Assembly: GCF_000003815.2 (NCBI RefSeq)
Contig: NC_049992.1
Span: forward strand, 10,045,407 to 10,109,406
Direction of reading: 5' to 3'
Length of the DNA stretch: 64,000 nt
DNA from: Branchiostoma floridae
Lineage: Eukaryota > Chordata > Leptocardii > Amphioxiformes > Branchiostomatidae
Shown here: positions 34,501 to 46,400 of the stretch, in pieces
How the letters are laid out: every line of letters begins with the position of its first letter
How positions within the stretch are numbered: position 1 is the first letter of the stretch
Position numbers and translations under genes: made by a program
Notes under the pieces: model-generated
Databases searched by the model: none
What the model was told of the DNA's origin: nothing
The model's input: the letters and a program-made list of their open reading frames with translations, nothing else

Positions 34501-36261
34501 CCCATGCGACTACGTGCCCTGCCCCAGTCCTTCTGGCAGCAGCCCAACAACATGAACAACAATTCACCTGGTAGTTTGTACCCTGTTCTGCCTCCAGTCG
34601 TCAACAAGGAAGTATCCGGTATGTTAGATTCTCTCTTGTTCATGTCATAGGGGGTTGATTATTACTTTGCCTTTTTATGTAGTATATGTGACGAAGCTGT
34701 AAAGAGAGCAATGATGGCATACTTGACGTTTGAAGTTTCTACAGTTTTTATAAAGAGTTGACTACAGAGCACTGTATCAGTGAGACACAATAATGTTGTT
34801 GTTTGTAAAGGGAAAAGACTTAGTTAAGAATCCAGTGCCATACACCTTTTGTGAATGTTCTGATGTGCTAATTGAATGGAGAAACATTCCACCAAATTAT
34901 TGCAGGGAGGAAGTTAAGCATACTTGTTCCAAATTTAACATTCCTGCCAACCCGTAACTCCAACTTTACAAGTTATCCAAATCAGGCAATTAAGATCAAG
35001 CAACTTTTGATCAACATTGCTACCTTTCCTCTAAGTTGTAAATGGTCTGAAAAAAAAATACTTCCTTCAAAGTCAAGTTCCAGCTGATTGGCAAACAGGT
35101 GGTTTCTACTAACATGATTGACAGGTGGTTGCTTAGTAACAGATGGTTAATGACACCAATGTTGTAATGACTGTATATGTGGTAAAATGGCACATTTAGG
35201 CACATAGTTATGAGTTTGTTTGGCCACAGATGAAGATCTAGGCCAGGTTGTGTCTGTCCCTACAGAGATCCGGCCAGTCACCCCTCCAGAGGAGCGCACT
35301 GAGACAGACGTACAGGAAAAGGAAAGGACTGTCAGAAAGGACGAGGAAATCGTACCAACAAAACCAGAAAAGACTGTGGAGAAGGTCACCATTAAGGATG
35401 ACAAAGAAAAAACTGAGAAAGAAGTAAAGAAGGAAAAGATAGATCTTGTTGAGGAGGTTGTGTCGGGTGCAACAGTGACTGTGACAACAACGGCACCTCC
35501 CAGAACAAGGACTGTCAGAACTGTCACATCAACTGTCCCAAACACAGACCTGCTCTTCAGTTTGTTCGATGGAGTGGACCCGGAAACCAAGAGACAAACA
35601 GTCAAGTTGAAAAGGGGAAGGTGAGGGAACATTTGCGACTTCCTGAAAATAGACACAGATAAGGACTGACATTCCATCTGATTTTAGTCTGTTCATTGAC
35701 AGGTTTGTGCAAGGGTGACAGATGTTTTGAAATTACAACCATAACAAAAGACCCCCCCAAAATGCTGTGAAACATGTAAAACAATTTAATAACATCTTGT
35801 CTGTAATCTTTGTGTGGCATAATCTTCAAATGTAATGGGGGAAACTATACAACTAGCTCAAATTTTATAGAAGACATGTTTAAGTACCTGCAGAAGAAGA
35901 GATATTTCTTAAAAGCTTAATAATTGTCCTTGCCTTTTGTGGTGTCATATTTGTAACATTTGTCCCCTTCCTCCAATTTGTTAGACCAAAAAGAATACAC
36001 CTGGAGGGAATGAATGCACCGCGACCTCGTTCCCAGGACAACGACCCTTACATGGTGGACAACATTGCGGAGAGACTTTTTCCCGTGCTGTCGTTAGAGA
36101 ACCGCAAACAGAACACCAACCCTGCCAACCCTAACGTCACGACCACGCTGCACTACATCACGCTAAACGGGGAGGATGAGAAGTCATCTGTGTCGCTCCC
36201 AGCAGTGAGAGTAGAGACCAACTACTCACAGATGTTGTCAGAACTTGTCATGCACATATAG
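25189..36261 (+). CDS. Unrecognised charged protein, four coding exons, complete frame
   Basis: Exons 25189-25582, 34493-34618, 35230-35620 and 35985-36261 have consensus splice sites and matching phases, giving 395 aa. I do not recognise the family. Seen: a Gly/Lys start (MAGKTGGKVGF), a Ser/acidic stretch, a basic block (KIKHKIKRKKM), RLRALPQSFWQQPN, a highly charged Lys/Glu middle, a Thr/Val run, TDLLFSLFDGVDPETKR and a C-terminal part with DPYMVDNIAERLFPVLSLEN. No signal peptide or membrane span. The basic blocks would suit a nuclear or cytoskeletal protein, which is only inference. Intron 1 is 8.9 kb and contains an assembly gap, so an exon could be missing, though phases already join. 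It faces kazrin tail to tail. Confidence 0.78.
25675..26015. repeat. Tandem duplication, unit about 176 bp
   Basis: TATAAAATGACC..GCTCAT starts both units (25675 and 25851). Both then carry TTGCTGGTGATAT, TTATGATACGCTTCCCA and CTCAAACATGAATAGTC in the same order. Confidence 0.85.
28885..28950. mobile_element. Truncated copy of the 3361-3526 element
   Basis: ATCTCCAACCAGATCCTACGG..ATAGTATCAAAAGCTGGC follows the arm of the 9-bp-TSD element; the rest is missing. Confidence 0.65.
31462..31662. mobile_element. Inverted-repeat DNA element with 7-bp flanking repeat
   Basis: Ends AGGGTCTGCATG and CATGCAGACCCT are exact inverses. CATAATG flanks both sides (7 matching bases; an eighth differs), suggesting a hAT-type insertion. 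The interior repeats CGTAG motifs. AAACTGTA(T/G)GGCAGCA also occurs once on each side just outside. Confidence 0.75.
31960..31973. promoter_or_regulatory. X-box-like palindrome
   Basis: GTTACTATGGTAAC is within one base of the RFX palindrome GTTACCATGGTAAC. Intronic; function unproven. Confidence 0.4.
33083..33182. other. Assembly gap (100 N)
   Basis: Exactly 100 N, the usual placeholder for unknown length. It follows a GC-richer stretch. Confidence 0.99.
33875..34168. repeat. Direct repeat, copy 1
   Basis: Matches 34877-35152 over almost 300 bp, including AAGATCAAGCAACTTTTGAT and TTGACAGGTGGTTGCTTAGT. The offset is about 1 kb. Confidence 0.88.
34493..34618 (+). CDS. Unknown gene, coding exon 2
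   Basis: Acceptor TTTTCCACAG, donor GTATGT; phase 1 at both ends. Encodes RLRALPQSFWQQPNN and SLYPVLPPVVNKE. It lies between two copies of a roughly 280-bp direct repeat. Confidence 0.82.
34877..35152. repeat. Direct repeat, copy 2
   Basis: Second copy, in the intron after coding exon 2. The exon between the copies is not itself duplicated. Confidence 0.88.
35230..35620 (+). CDS. Unknown gene, coding exon 3
   Basis: Acceptor GGCCACAG, donor GTGAGG. Very Lys/Glu-rich with TPPEERTETD, VEKVTIKDDKEKTEKEVKKE and TDLLFSLFDGVDPETKR. Confidence 0.82.
35985..36261 (+). CDS. Unknown gene, last coding exon
   Basis: Acceptor TTTGTTAG; TAG at 36259-36261. Encodes DPYMVDNIAERLFPVLSLEN, TTTLHYITLNG and the terminal LSELVMHI. 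Confidence 0.82.
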
Positions 36262-37581
36262 TGCTGCGACAGCATTGGACGTTTGTTTCACTGGAGCATG
36301 CTGCACAGTTGTGTTCTGTTAGAGATGTCAGATTTGACAGTGGTTGCAAGTGTGATGATTAGTAGTTCATTATTTCTATTGTTCTGTAGAATTTCTACCA
36401 TTCTACTACTATCTCCCTCCTCTGAACAAGTGTAACTAGTAAGAGTAAAACTCTGAGGGACCAACATTTTCTATGGTCTATTTTCTATGGAACCTGCAGT
36501 TCCATCTGTGGATGCTAGATGACACTTTTTCACAACATACAATTTCAGNNNNNNNNNNNNNNNNNNNNNNNNNNNNNNNNNNNNNNNNNNNNNNNNNNNN
36601 NNNNNNNNNNNNNNNNNNNNNNNNNNNNNNNNNNNNNNNNNNNNNNNNGTTTTTTCAGTAAGAAATCTAGAATCTTTGTGTGTAATGTTATCAAGTGTAA
36701 GCCCAAGATTGTAGTATTTTCCACTAGAAAGTTTGTTGCTGTGCAAGATGTATAAAATTTGTACTTAAATGTTTGTTATGTCTGATAGGAATTAATGTGC
36801 AATATTCCTCTGGGAGGAAAATGCGCACTTGTTCCTAAAAAAAAGAATGAAAGTATTATTGATTTAAAGTTTTCATCAACGATTTGAATGTATGGAATTG
36901 TATAGAATGTACAGTATATTCATGATGTTAAAAGTATTGTTTATGTAGATATTGAGATATTTTGCTGTGATTGTCTCTTGTGTACACAATGGAGATGTAT
37001 GTATATAGTATGCTAAAATGAATGCTTTACATATTTTAAAGATAATCTCTAAACATGAATTTTCTGGAGAGCTTTCGAGATGATAATTTTGATTGAAATA
37101 TCTGTCCAAACTAAAGAATTTAAAGTTTTACATATGTCAAGAACAGAACTTACCTTCAAAAGAAGAGATTTTATTGAGAATGCTATTAGGCTTTTTTAAA
37201 TCTGCGTGTACCAATTTGAATCTTGTGGCAATTCAGGAATGTCATACAGCATAAAAGATTAGCATTACGAACATTGGAAGAAAAAGTACTTACTCGAAAT
37301 GCGTAAAGAACATTTCTATCTGTTTGGATACCAAAACTCAAATGAAATCATGCAGCTTAAGTCTACATGTACATTATGCATGTATTGTGAAGAATGGAAA
37401 GTGTAATTCCTAAAGCTAACAATACATGTATATAACTTCACATTCCAACTTCAGATGGAACCTTATAAAAAAAAAACATATTGTCAGTGTGTGACAAATC
37501 TTTGTGGAAAGCTATATTCTTTACATGTCAGACTTATTTTCACAGTAAGATGCATGTCAGGCAACCTTAACCTGAAATAAA
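36262..37581 (+). other. Putative 3' UTR of the unknown gene
   Basis: AT-rich, no coding signal; ends at a canonical AATAAA (37576-37581). Contains the second 100-N gap. Confidence 0.45.
36549..36648. other. Assembly gap (100 N)
   Basis: Exactly 100 N inside the putative 3' UTR of the unknown gene. Confidence 0.99.
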
Positions 37582-37677
37582 CTCTTCAGATAGTTAATAA
37601 CTATCCTGTTGGTTCTTATCATTTGATAGACTTTACAGTAGATAGATCAGTCGCTTCTAGATTTTAAATCGTCAAAA

Positions 37678-37683
37678 TTTATT
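37678..37683 (-). terminator. Candidate kazrin poly(A) signal
   Basis: TTTATT on the plus strand is AATAAA on the minus strand, about 2.6 kb past the kazrin stop and 97 bp beyond the opposing gene's AATAAA at 37576-37581. Other candidates lie near 37971 and 39509. Confidence 0.35.
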
Positions 37684-40247
37684 AGCCATCAATTTTTACA
37701 TCTCATGGGAACAGACATGAACAATTCGGGCAAAAAACAACATTAGCGGTAGAAACAGCAGTAAAACTTCCACACAGTGCAACTACCAAAGACATAATCT
37801 CTATAATCGGCAAGATTAACGTCAAACCAGCACGTCTGATTCCCTGTAATTATGGTACAAAAATATGAAAATTTGCAGAAATATGCAAAACAATTAATAT
37901 CATACTTCACACACAATTCATTTGCAAATCAATTCTGTACAGCAATGCTTTTCTGACCTTAGTTTGATCCCTTTATTTCCTTACTTTGACAAGTCCTGTT
38001 AGTAGTGGTTTGCCATAAAAATAGATCCTATAGATAGAGCATATCATATGCTTGTCATTCTTTCCACATAGAGCTCCCTATATTTGTTTTGCAACTGGGG
38101 ACAAGTCTAAAAACTTCCTATGCTCTGGTCACTGTAACTTGCTGTATCATGATCTTCCATACATCTACATTTGTAGTACACAGATCTGGTGCAGATTAAC
38201 ACATTAATTAACAACACTTTAATTCCATCAAGATAATATCATAACAAGGTATGTATGGTTACAGTTGTGGTACTTTTACAAAGCAGTGGAAGTGGGCTGT
38301 AGCTTGTACAGGAAACTTGTGTGTCCTCATTCTTTCCATACAATGTGCTTTACAAATGCTTGCAGCCAGAAACACGTGAAGGAAATCTTGATACTGGACA
38401 TCAGCTATATGACATCCTACTTACCAAATGCAGGTACAATGTAAAAACATCAGTGGTAAATCTATCACAATCATATCTGAAGCAGAATATTTGTCACACA
38501 CATTTGACAAGTCCAACTTGGGTAGACACAATACTGTGGTGTGTGTGGCAGACACAACTCCAGTGATGAACACTTGCTCTTTTCAAAGCACAAGTACATT
38601 TTGTAGTAGTACATGTTATGCTTCATTTTGGGGCTTCAGGAGATGCTATTTTACTTCTGACACTTTCGTAGTGTAATAATTTTTGACAAGATTGCTGTAA
38701 TTACATTAATGTACTTCTCCCAAAGGATAAGTGTACTAGCAGAGATACCAGTCTTAATGTCAAGTTCAAAATATCATGAATTTAGCTATGGTTTCATAAA
38801 CAGCATTGTCTGCCTCTGAAATGCATGAACACATTGCAGCGCCAGCATAAAGACATAACACTGCTGAACAGAAATACTGCATGGAATTCTGGAAATAGGG
38901 CTTTCCTACATGGTAGTTACAGAGGAAGAGGGTGGTAAAGCAACTAACATGGAATCATGCACTGTAGTGTTGTGAAGGTGCCCCCCCCCCCCAGCCACAG
39001 GTTAAAATGACAATTTTCTAATACCTATACATGCAATACTGCATGATTTTTAAAATCAACTGACATGATAGTTCATTTCTTTTCCTACTATAAAAATGTG
39101 CAATGATGCATGGTGCGTCAGCATAGTTTTAACTGCATTTTTTGCAGCTACAAGCTCTTTGGATGCACATGATTCTTAGTAACCTTGCTAAGGCACTTGG
39201 ACTTAGGGTTTAGAACTCTAAATATCTTTGTGTTGATTAACACTATGAAAGCATGCCAGTGTGAATCCTGTAACTTACTTTTGCTTCAAACTTCCTACAG
39301 CTACAGCCTCTCCAGAAAGGACATAAGAGACTCGGCATCTTTAATAGGTCCAGGCTATACCAAATGTCCCTAAATCAAACTATTTTGGAATTATATTGAC
39401 ATGTGCATATTGTGCCTTTTTTTAAAAACCAAATTGGTATTTTGTCACTCTTTCACCAGACTTGGGGAGACTAGATGATGACATCACCTTTCTGAGGCCT
39501 TTCTAGTTGTTTATTGCATCTGATGCAAATGTATCTGTGTAAAATTTTGCTTACATGTGGGCATGCATCATAAACATCCGTCTTAAAATCTACATCTACG
39601 TCTGCATACGTTCTGCCACAGTAAAACTCTTATCATTTGTCATGAGCTAAAACCACTTGGAAAATTTTACAGTTTAAAAACAGCAAGTCTTACACCTAGC
39701 AAAGGTGGTGGAACTATGAAATACAGACTGATATCCTTCCCATTTTGCAGCTGCAAAGAATGTCCCCATTTCAACTTTTAAAAGAAACGTGCTTGGAAGT
39801 AACACTTTTGAGAACTTACAGTCATGACAAAGTAAAAGCCATGTTTGCTTAGTGATGTGTACCAAATGTACACATCACTAAGCAATAGATTTAAAGTTGC
39901 CAGCATCACTACATTGTAGGTAACACAATTGAAGACCAAAAACTTTCTTTCTCCACCTGACAAAATTAGGACACAATCAGTGCTGACAACATGAAATGAT
40001 GGTGGTAAGTGACCAAACTTTAGTTCTGACATAAAATAGATTTGGAATTTTCCAATTCTTCTCAAAATGAATGACTCATTAACACACTTCCAAGGATACT
40101 TGACTAGCAAATCTGTCAAGGTCTAAATCTGAAGTACACTCATGTTGAGAAAAACTGAAAAATACAGCCAAAGTTTCAGTATAGTCACCTACCAACAGAG
40201 TTCAGTTTCTGGCTAACATAACCTACTCACTCCTACAGTTCCCTGCA
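37684..40247 (-). other. Putative kazrin 3' UTR
   Basis: No coding signal. Holds a perfect 18-bp hairpin (39845-39885) and a C-run near 38984. Extent depends on which poly(A) signal is used. Confidence 0.4.
39845..39885. repeat. Perfect 18-bp hairpin
   Basis: TTGCTTAGTGATGTGTAC, loop CAAAT, then its exact reverse complement. It lies in the presumed kazrin 3' UTR. Confidence 0.85.
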
Positions 40248-40403
40248 CTATACAGTGGTTGTCTCGAGCTCCTGGCTGCGTGAACGTTTGGGCGTGGCTG
40301 CCGGGGGCGTGGCCTCCTCCTGCCGCTCAGGTGTTCTCTCGATAACCGCTGATCTGGAGTGCTGCTCACGGTACTTCTTACCAAACGCTCTACCCAGCGA
40401 GCC
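40248..40403 (-). CDS. KAZN: Kazrin last coding exon
   Basis: Acceptor TCTGTAG before 40403; TAG at 40250-40248. Encodes GSLGRAFGKKYREQHSRSAV and a Pro/Arg-rich end (QELETTTV). Confidence 0.9.
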   Translation of the reverse strand, partial: GSLGRAFGKKYREQHSRSAVIERTPERQEEATPPAATPKRSRSQELETTTV

Positions 40404-43400
40404 CTACAGAGGAACACAGTGGGTTCACGTCATCAATCTGTACTGGCTTTTATATCATACCCGGGCCGTATTTTACCTTTCGATATCAGTGTTCTGACTG
40501 GTCCGTATTTTACAATACAGCCCGGGCTCCATACTTCAATAGCATGCACCATTGTAAGAAATTTGAACAGTTCAACTGTTTGCCAAGTTCTTTTGTTCAG
40601 ATTGAGGAATAAAGTTGTTGACGTCTTTTGGTCTTTTTGCGATAAACTTGAGTTTGCTTGGGTTGGCATGATTAAAATAGAATACAACACAAGGTATTCT
40701 GTATCGCCCTTGGTTCCGGACCACCAGCGGGTTGGATCACCCTCCGTCTTTCAGGCGATCCAACCTACGGTCGGGACGTACCTCAGGCAATACGGAATAC
40801 CCCGTGTTGTATTCTAAATGTACTAGCTGTATATGAGGAGAAATAGAATTCTATAGTGACAAGAAGGATGAATGTGGATGGAAATAAAATCTAGTAGCTG
40901 TTTTACAAGTTCAAGACGTAACCCCTACCCTGAAGCTCCTCCTGAAGCTGCCCTTTTTCTCCTCGTCTGAAGCTGCCTGATGGTTGGACCTGCCGAACCC
41001 TGACCTCCCCACCGACCCTGCGGAGCTCGGTCTGGATGACAGCACAGAGGCTGACTTCGGTCGCGTGCCGCTATCACCACCACCAGACGCTGCCGCCAAG
41101 GCCGCCCTAAAACACAGACTTAGCGTCAACTCTCCAGTCTTGCCCCGTTGATGAAAACATAAACATTTATATCTGAACATTACCTATGTAGTAGGGGTTG
41201 ATTAAAATGGTGATATTAGCAGCTTAAGGGTTAAGAATATTTTCAATGTACTTAGTATAGTGAAGGGATGCTCTTGATATTATCAGTTCAGTTGTTAGGG
41301 ATAGGACAGTATGGGAGCTATCAATTATCAGTTAAAGAGGTGTTATTTCAAGGATGTTATATTTTGGTTATCTTAAAAAGAGTTTTTTGATGTTAGATAG
41401 TCCCAAGGGATGTGATTAAATGTTAGTAATTAGTATCATAACCCCATCAGGGTTAGACTTAAAGGAACTTTGGGTTATGACCCAGGAAAGTTTTTGTTTA
41501 ATCCACTAGACACAATATATAACTTAGCCACTATCAACATTTTGATGGTGTCATGAGTGAGTTGTCTCCCATTTTAACACAGTCCAGCTTACCCGCACAC
41601 CAAAGCATTGCCACCGGCGATACAACAAACCTTATTTTCCCAAGCCCTGTATGCCAGCACACCGCAGCTAGTCATAAAACATGCCGTGTGCTCACCATAT
41701 GGACTGCAGTGAGCTACTAATGGTTACCCTGCTGTCCACCTCACTCGACTCCCGTTTCACTTTTGTCCTACAGTGTCAATTCAGACGTTTAGGTAACCAG
41801 GTTGTACATGTTATATTATTTGTTTAAGTCACTGGTTAGTTGTTTGGTCACTTTGTTATAAAGGGCTGTTTGTGGGAAGACAGGGATCTTCTAGTTTTAA
41901 TTTATCATCTGAGTGATACAGGAGGTTGCACAAATCAGGTTAAGATAAAATCACAACATTTGAACATTTAAGATCTTAGGACATAAGAGTTTTCTTTTAC
42001 ACAACCAGCTTTTCTCACCTCACTGATGTAGCGGCAAGAAGCAGAACTCCCGTTTACAGCTCTGAGGAAGATGTCTGACAGACATCGAAACTGTCACAGT
42101 TGACAAAAACTGGTTGTGTAAAAGAAAACTCTTATGTCNNNNNNNNNNNNNNNNNNNNNNNNNNNNNNNNNNNNNNNNNNNNNNNNNNNNNNNNNNNNNN
42201 NNNNNNNNNNNNNNNNNNNNNNNNNNNNNNNNNNNNNNACCAACCTGATGAAATTGTTTTTTGATTTAAGGTCTTGGCCAATAGAAATATTACAGCCATT
42301 ATCATGACAATGGACTATGAACTTACATGTACATGAAATGTGAGAGATTAAGATTTTTTAATGTTGAATATTTTTCTTCAACGGTTAATGTGGATGATAA
42401 ACATAAGGCCCTTCCACCAATGAAAGACTAGTCCAAGAGAAAATCCTCCACCAATCACCACAGAGCTTACCGCAAGCGCAGTCTCCAGGTTGTCCTACTG
42501 TGCCCCTGATTCCCTGCCATCACTGTCAGTGTGGCTCTACTCGTGTGCAACCACAAACCACAACCACAGCAAAAAACAAACAAGCCATATCCGGTCAACA
42601 ACTGAAACTTAACAGCAACATAAAACAGATCCACCTTACCCAACAAAATCTGCCCCACCACTAGTAAGAGTCTGTTTGGACTCCATCAGATATCATCTCT
42701 AGTACACTATGTTTGTCTGATACCTTAGGCCAGTTATCAAGTCTTGTAAGGGTAGCATCCACCATCATGTAAGCAGTGTGATTGTGTGTTATGTTCCATG
42801 TACAGGAGAAGGCTTGGAGGAGAGAGATGAATACATTTTGCATTTCTTTGCTTTTTGTTTAGTCTGTTTGAAAGCAGTTGACTCCAGAAGCAAGAGGAAA
42901 AAACGTATGTACTTTTGCACTTGTTGTGTGAATGCTCTGGCAGTGAGAACAGTTTTGTCAGTATGATTATTATCCAGACAGAATATTTCATCTCTTCCCC
43001 TCCTTCTCTCTACACATGTACATCAGGTCCATACAGTGTAGTGTACTCCATTCCTCACCTTGCAGGCATGACCAGTGAGTTTAACTCCGTGGTCAGGTGT
43101 CTCCTGATGATAGTCTTGGTGGGCGGGATCCCCAGAGCCGTTGCCATGGCGTCAGCATTGAATGACGGCTCCAGCACCAGCAGCGCACCGTGCACCCCAC
43201 TCTCCGCAAGGTTGTTGGAATACTCCTGGAAAACAAATTAGAAATAAGGTTTTGGTATAATTTCATAGATGTAGAGTTTCCATGATGATTTGCTGAACAT
43301 TTGCTGCTCACTGTAACCCAACTCTACTAAGTACTCAAATAACTTGAAGGTTTATGTATCTTCATGGCCAGAGTGCAGAAAGCTTGCTGCCCAGTGTGCC

Positions 43401-46400
43401 AACTGGCATGGGAGGATCTACATCTAAGTAAGAAAGTATGGCCCAAAACACCTGTCTTCTAGCACTTTTTTGCATCAGTCCTACATGACACATTTTGCAT
43501 GAGAAACCAGGACTCTACTACCAGCAGGTAGATGAATTGGCAACAAAGAATACATAAAGACTGTATCACCTAGCCTAGGTACATTTGCCAAGCAACCATG
43601 GTCCACTGTAATATACCATCAAAGACATACTTTTGTGTTGAAAGTCAAGAGTTTGGGACCTGTTTCATGGAAACATTTTGTTTTCTGGTAATACTAGTAA
43701 TAATAAAAAACTTACTATGCAATGTACATGTAGATGAGTAATGCACAATGTTTCAGACTAGGTCCTTTTGGGCTTGAATAACATCACAGTCTTTTTTCTT
43801 TCACTGTCTCTGCCTGTCTGATGGTTGCTACATGTACATAAGTTGTTGTTCAAAAACTGCTACTGGTACTTTGTAATGATTTAAGTTTTTTTTTTTCTTT
43901 GAAATGGTTTTAGTTCAGCCAGTATGAGATATCTTGAGATGGCACTCAACAATTATGTTAGTCAAGGTGCTTCCAAATGTTCTGCTTTTTGGTGTCAACA
44001 AAAAGAAGCTATTGTAAGGTTGACTTTGTTTCCACCACCCACCCAGAGCAGTGCCCTACTCTATCTGTTAACACCATGAGCTGTCACCAGGGTGGAATGG
44101 GAGCAATGATCAGTTATAAGGCACACTAACCCACAGGAAGGGGACTCCCCTAGGATACATCTGGAAAATGGAGAACATTTTTGTTAGCCCAACTTTTCAG
44201 CATGCAGGTGTCTTGGATGTAAACCTTGGACTCTCTTGGAACAAGAATTCTGTTATTTGGAGAGGTACCACCTCAAGATATACATTTTGGCAGGCAACAG
44301 TGATGGGGACTGCAAACAACTTCACCACTATTGTGTCCACTGATATCAAATATCACCCAAGGCATACATTTAACAGTACTAGACACTGTTACTTCCTGTG
44401 ATCAACATGATGTAAGGCTAACTCCACCAGATATTCCGTAATATTCCCATCAATCATACTCATACTAGAAAATATACTGATACAGGCGTACAGGAAAAAT
44501 ATGAAAAATTATACGCACCACTGTGTTGCTAAAGTCTGAACTACGCTATGTGTTTATATGTACCACCCACCTTCAGGTCTATGTTCTGTGCCCATTTGAT
44601 GAGCCTCTGATTGGTCCATACCAGAGGGTCACAGTCAATGTCTTCACACTGCAACCGCCTTTCATGAAGAGCCTGCATTTACAGGAAAAAAAACCAACAG
44701 TTAGAGCTATCTGTTGCCACTTTAACTACATGTAATTATGCAACAATGGTTTGGGACTAAATTCATGAGTCATTGACAGAAAAATGCAACTGTTAAGAGC
44801 TATCTGTTGCCACATCAACTACATGTAACTTTGCATCATGGCTTTGGACTAAATTCACTGACACTTTTTCTTAACACTTTTGTCATTTCACAACTCAATA
44901 ATGTAGTCAATCATACAAGTTTCATGAAGAGCCTACATTTAAAGAAAAGAACTGTAAAGAGCTATCTGTTGCCACTTCAACTACATGTAACTAAGTTTGT
45001 AACACTAACACTAAATGTACTAAGACTTATTGAACTACTTAAACTGTAATATCCAACACAAAAAATGAACTCACCCAAATTTTCATTGAGACTTGTCCTT
45101 GAGTACTGACACTTGTTCTTTACACTTTTGCCATTGCAAAACTCTACATAGTTACACAAGTCACAGTCCAGGAATCTGCTGAGCTTACCTCCTTGTCAAA
45201 CTTGACCCTCCGCAGGAAGTCGATGCCGTGCAGCAGCGACACCTGGTGGATTTTCCTGGAAATGCTCAGGTACTTCTCCAGGTCCTTGCGGGTCAGTGTG
45301 GCCAGCACACGCCCGTCCACCAGGAGAGACTCGACGCCGGGCGGTACTGAGGGAGGCCCAGGTCCGTGAGCCAGGTCCGCGACACCCAGCGGTGGTCCAT
45401 CTGTGAGGCTTTACTGTACTTACTGTAACACAGGGTGAAGCACAAGATACATCAATGTAGGTTAGACATCAAGGTAATAAGATACGCCAAAAAGTAGTTA
45501 CTCAAGCAACTGGATATGGTTTGGAAACGGTCAGGCGTTTCAACTACTATCCAGTAGTGACACTGACAAAAACTACTGGATAGTAGTTGAAACGTCTGAC
45601 CGTTTCCAAAACCATATCCAGATGCTTGTCATAATGAGTAATTACTTTTTGCCATAAAGCACACATGATATTAACAGAACAAGTAGTCAGCTTTGATAGT
45701 TGTCATGCACCTGTTGCAACCTATGGGACATGCAATATGGCTGAACTAGCTTTCCTAACATAAGTTAGGCCCATCCTTTAAAAATCCTCCTCTGTAGTTA
45801 CCATTATAACAGAGTGTACACAAACCAGCAAGCAACAAGTTAAATGTCAAAGTTTGAGCCCTGTTGTACAACCTAAGCTTTAAAAACAATGACATGATTA
45901 TAAATGAAGCAACTACACAATGACAGACAGTCATAATCAACATAAAGCATGATACATGTCATTATGAATCTGCTGCAGATGACTTCATCCTGGCAAGAAA
46001 ATGGTTAATGGGTGTGACAAAGATGTGCGTCATGCTAAGTTAGATATGCAGGGCATAGCTGTGAGTCTGTGACAAGTCATTTGATGTAACGCTAGTTCAC
46101 CTTTATCCATTGGGTAACCTATATCCATTGCTTTTAAAAACAGGGTATTCGGAGATATATCTTATATAATTTGCGATATTTTCAGGATGTTGCAGTTTAA
46201 AACTACCACCCTTTGACCTGATGTGCCTAAGTACCCTGTTTTTGATAAGCAATGGATATAGGTTACCCAACGGATAAAGGTGAACTACCCCCGGTAGCAT
46301 TACATGTACAGAATGTATATACACGTAACAAGCAATTGTTGTATGCCTGAAATGCTGAGGTGTTATGCAGAAGGGTAATTGTACCAGTGTTTACCAATAC

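Noticed and set aside
35147-35677. A 176-codon minus-strand frame, Ser/Thr/Val-rich
   Set aside because: Reverse shadow of the Lys/Glu/Thr-rich coding exon on the plus strand.
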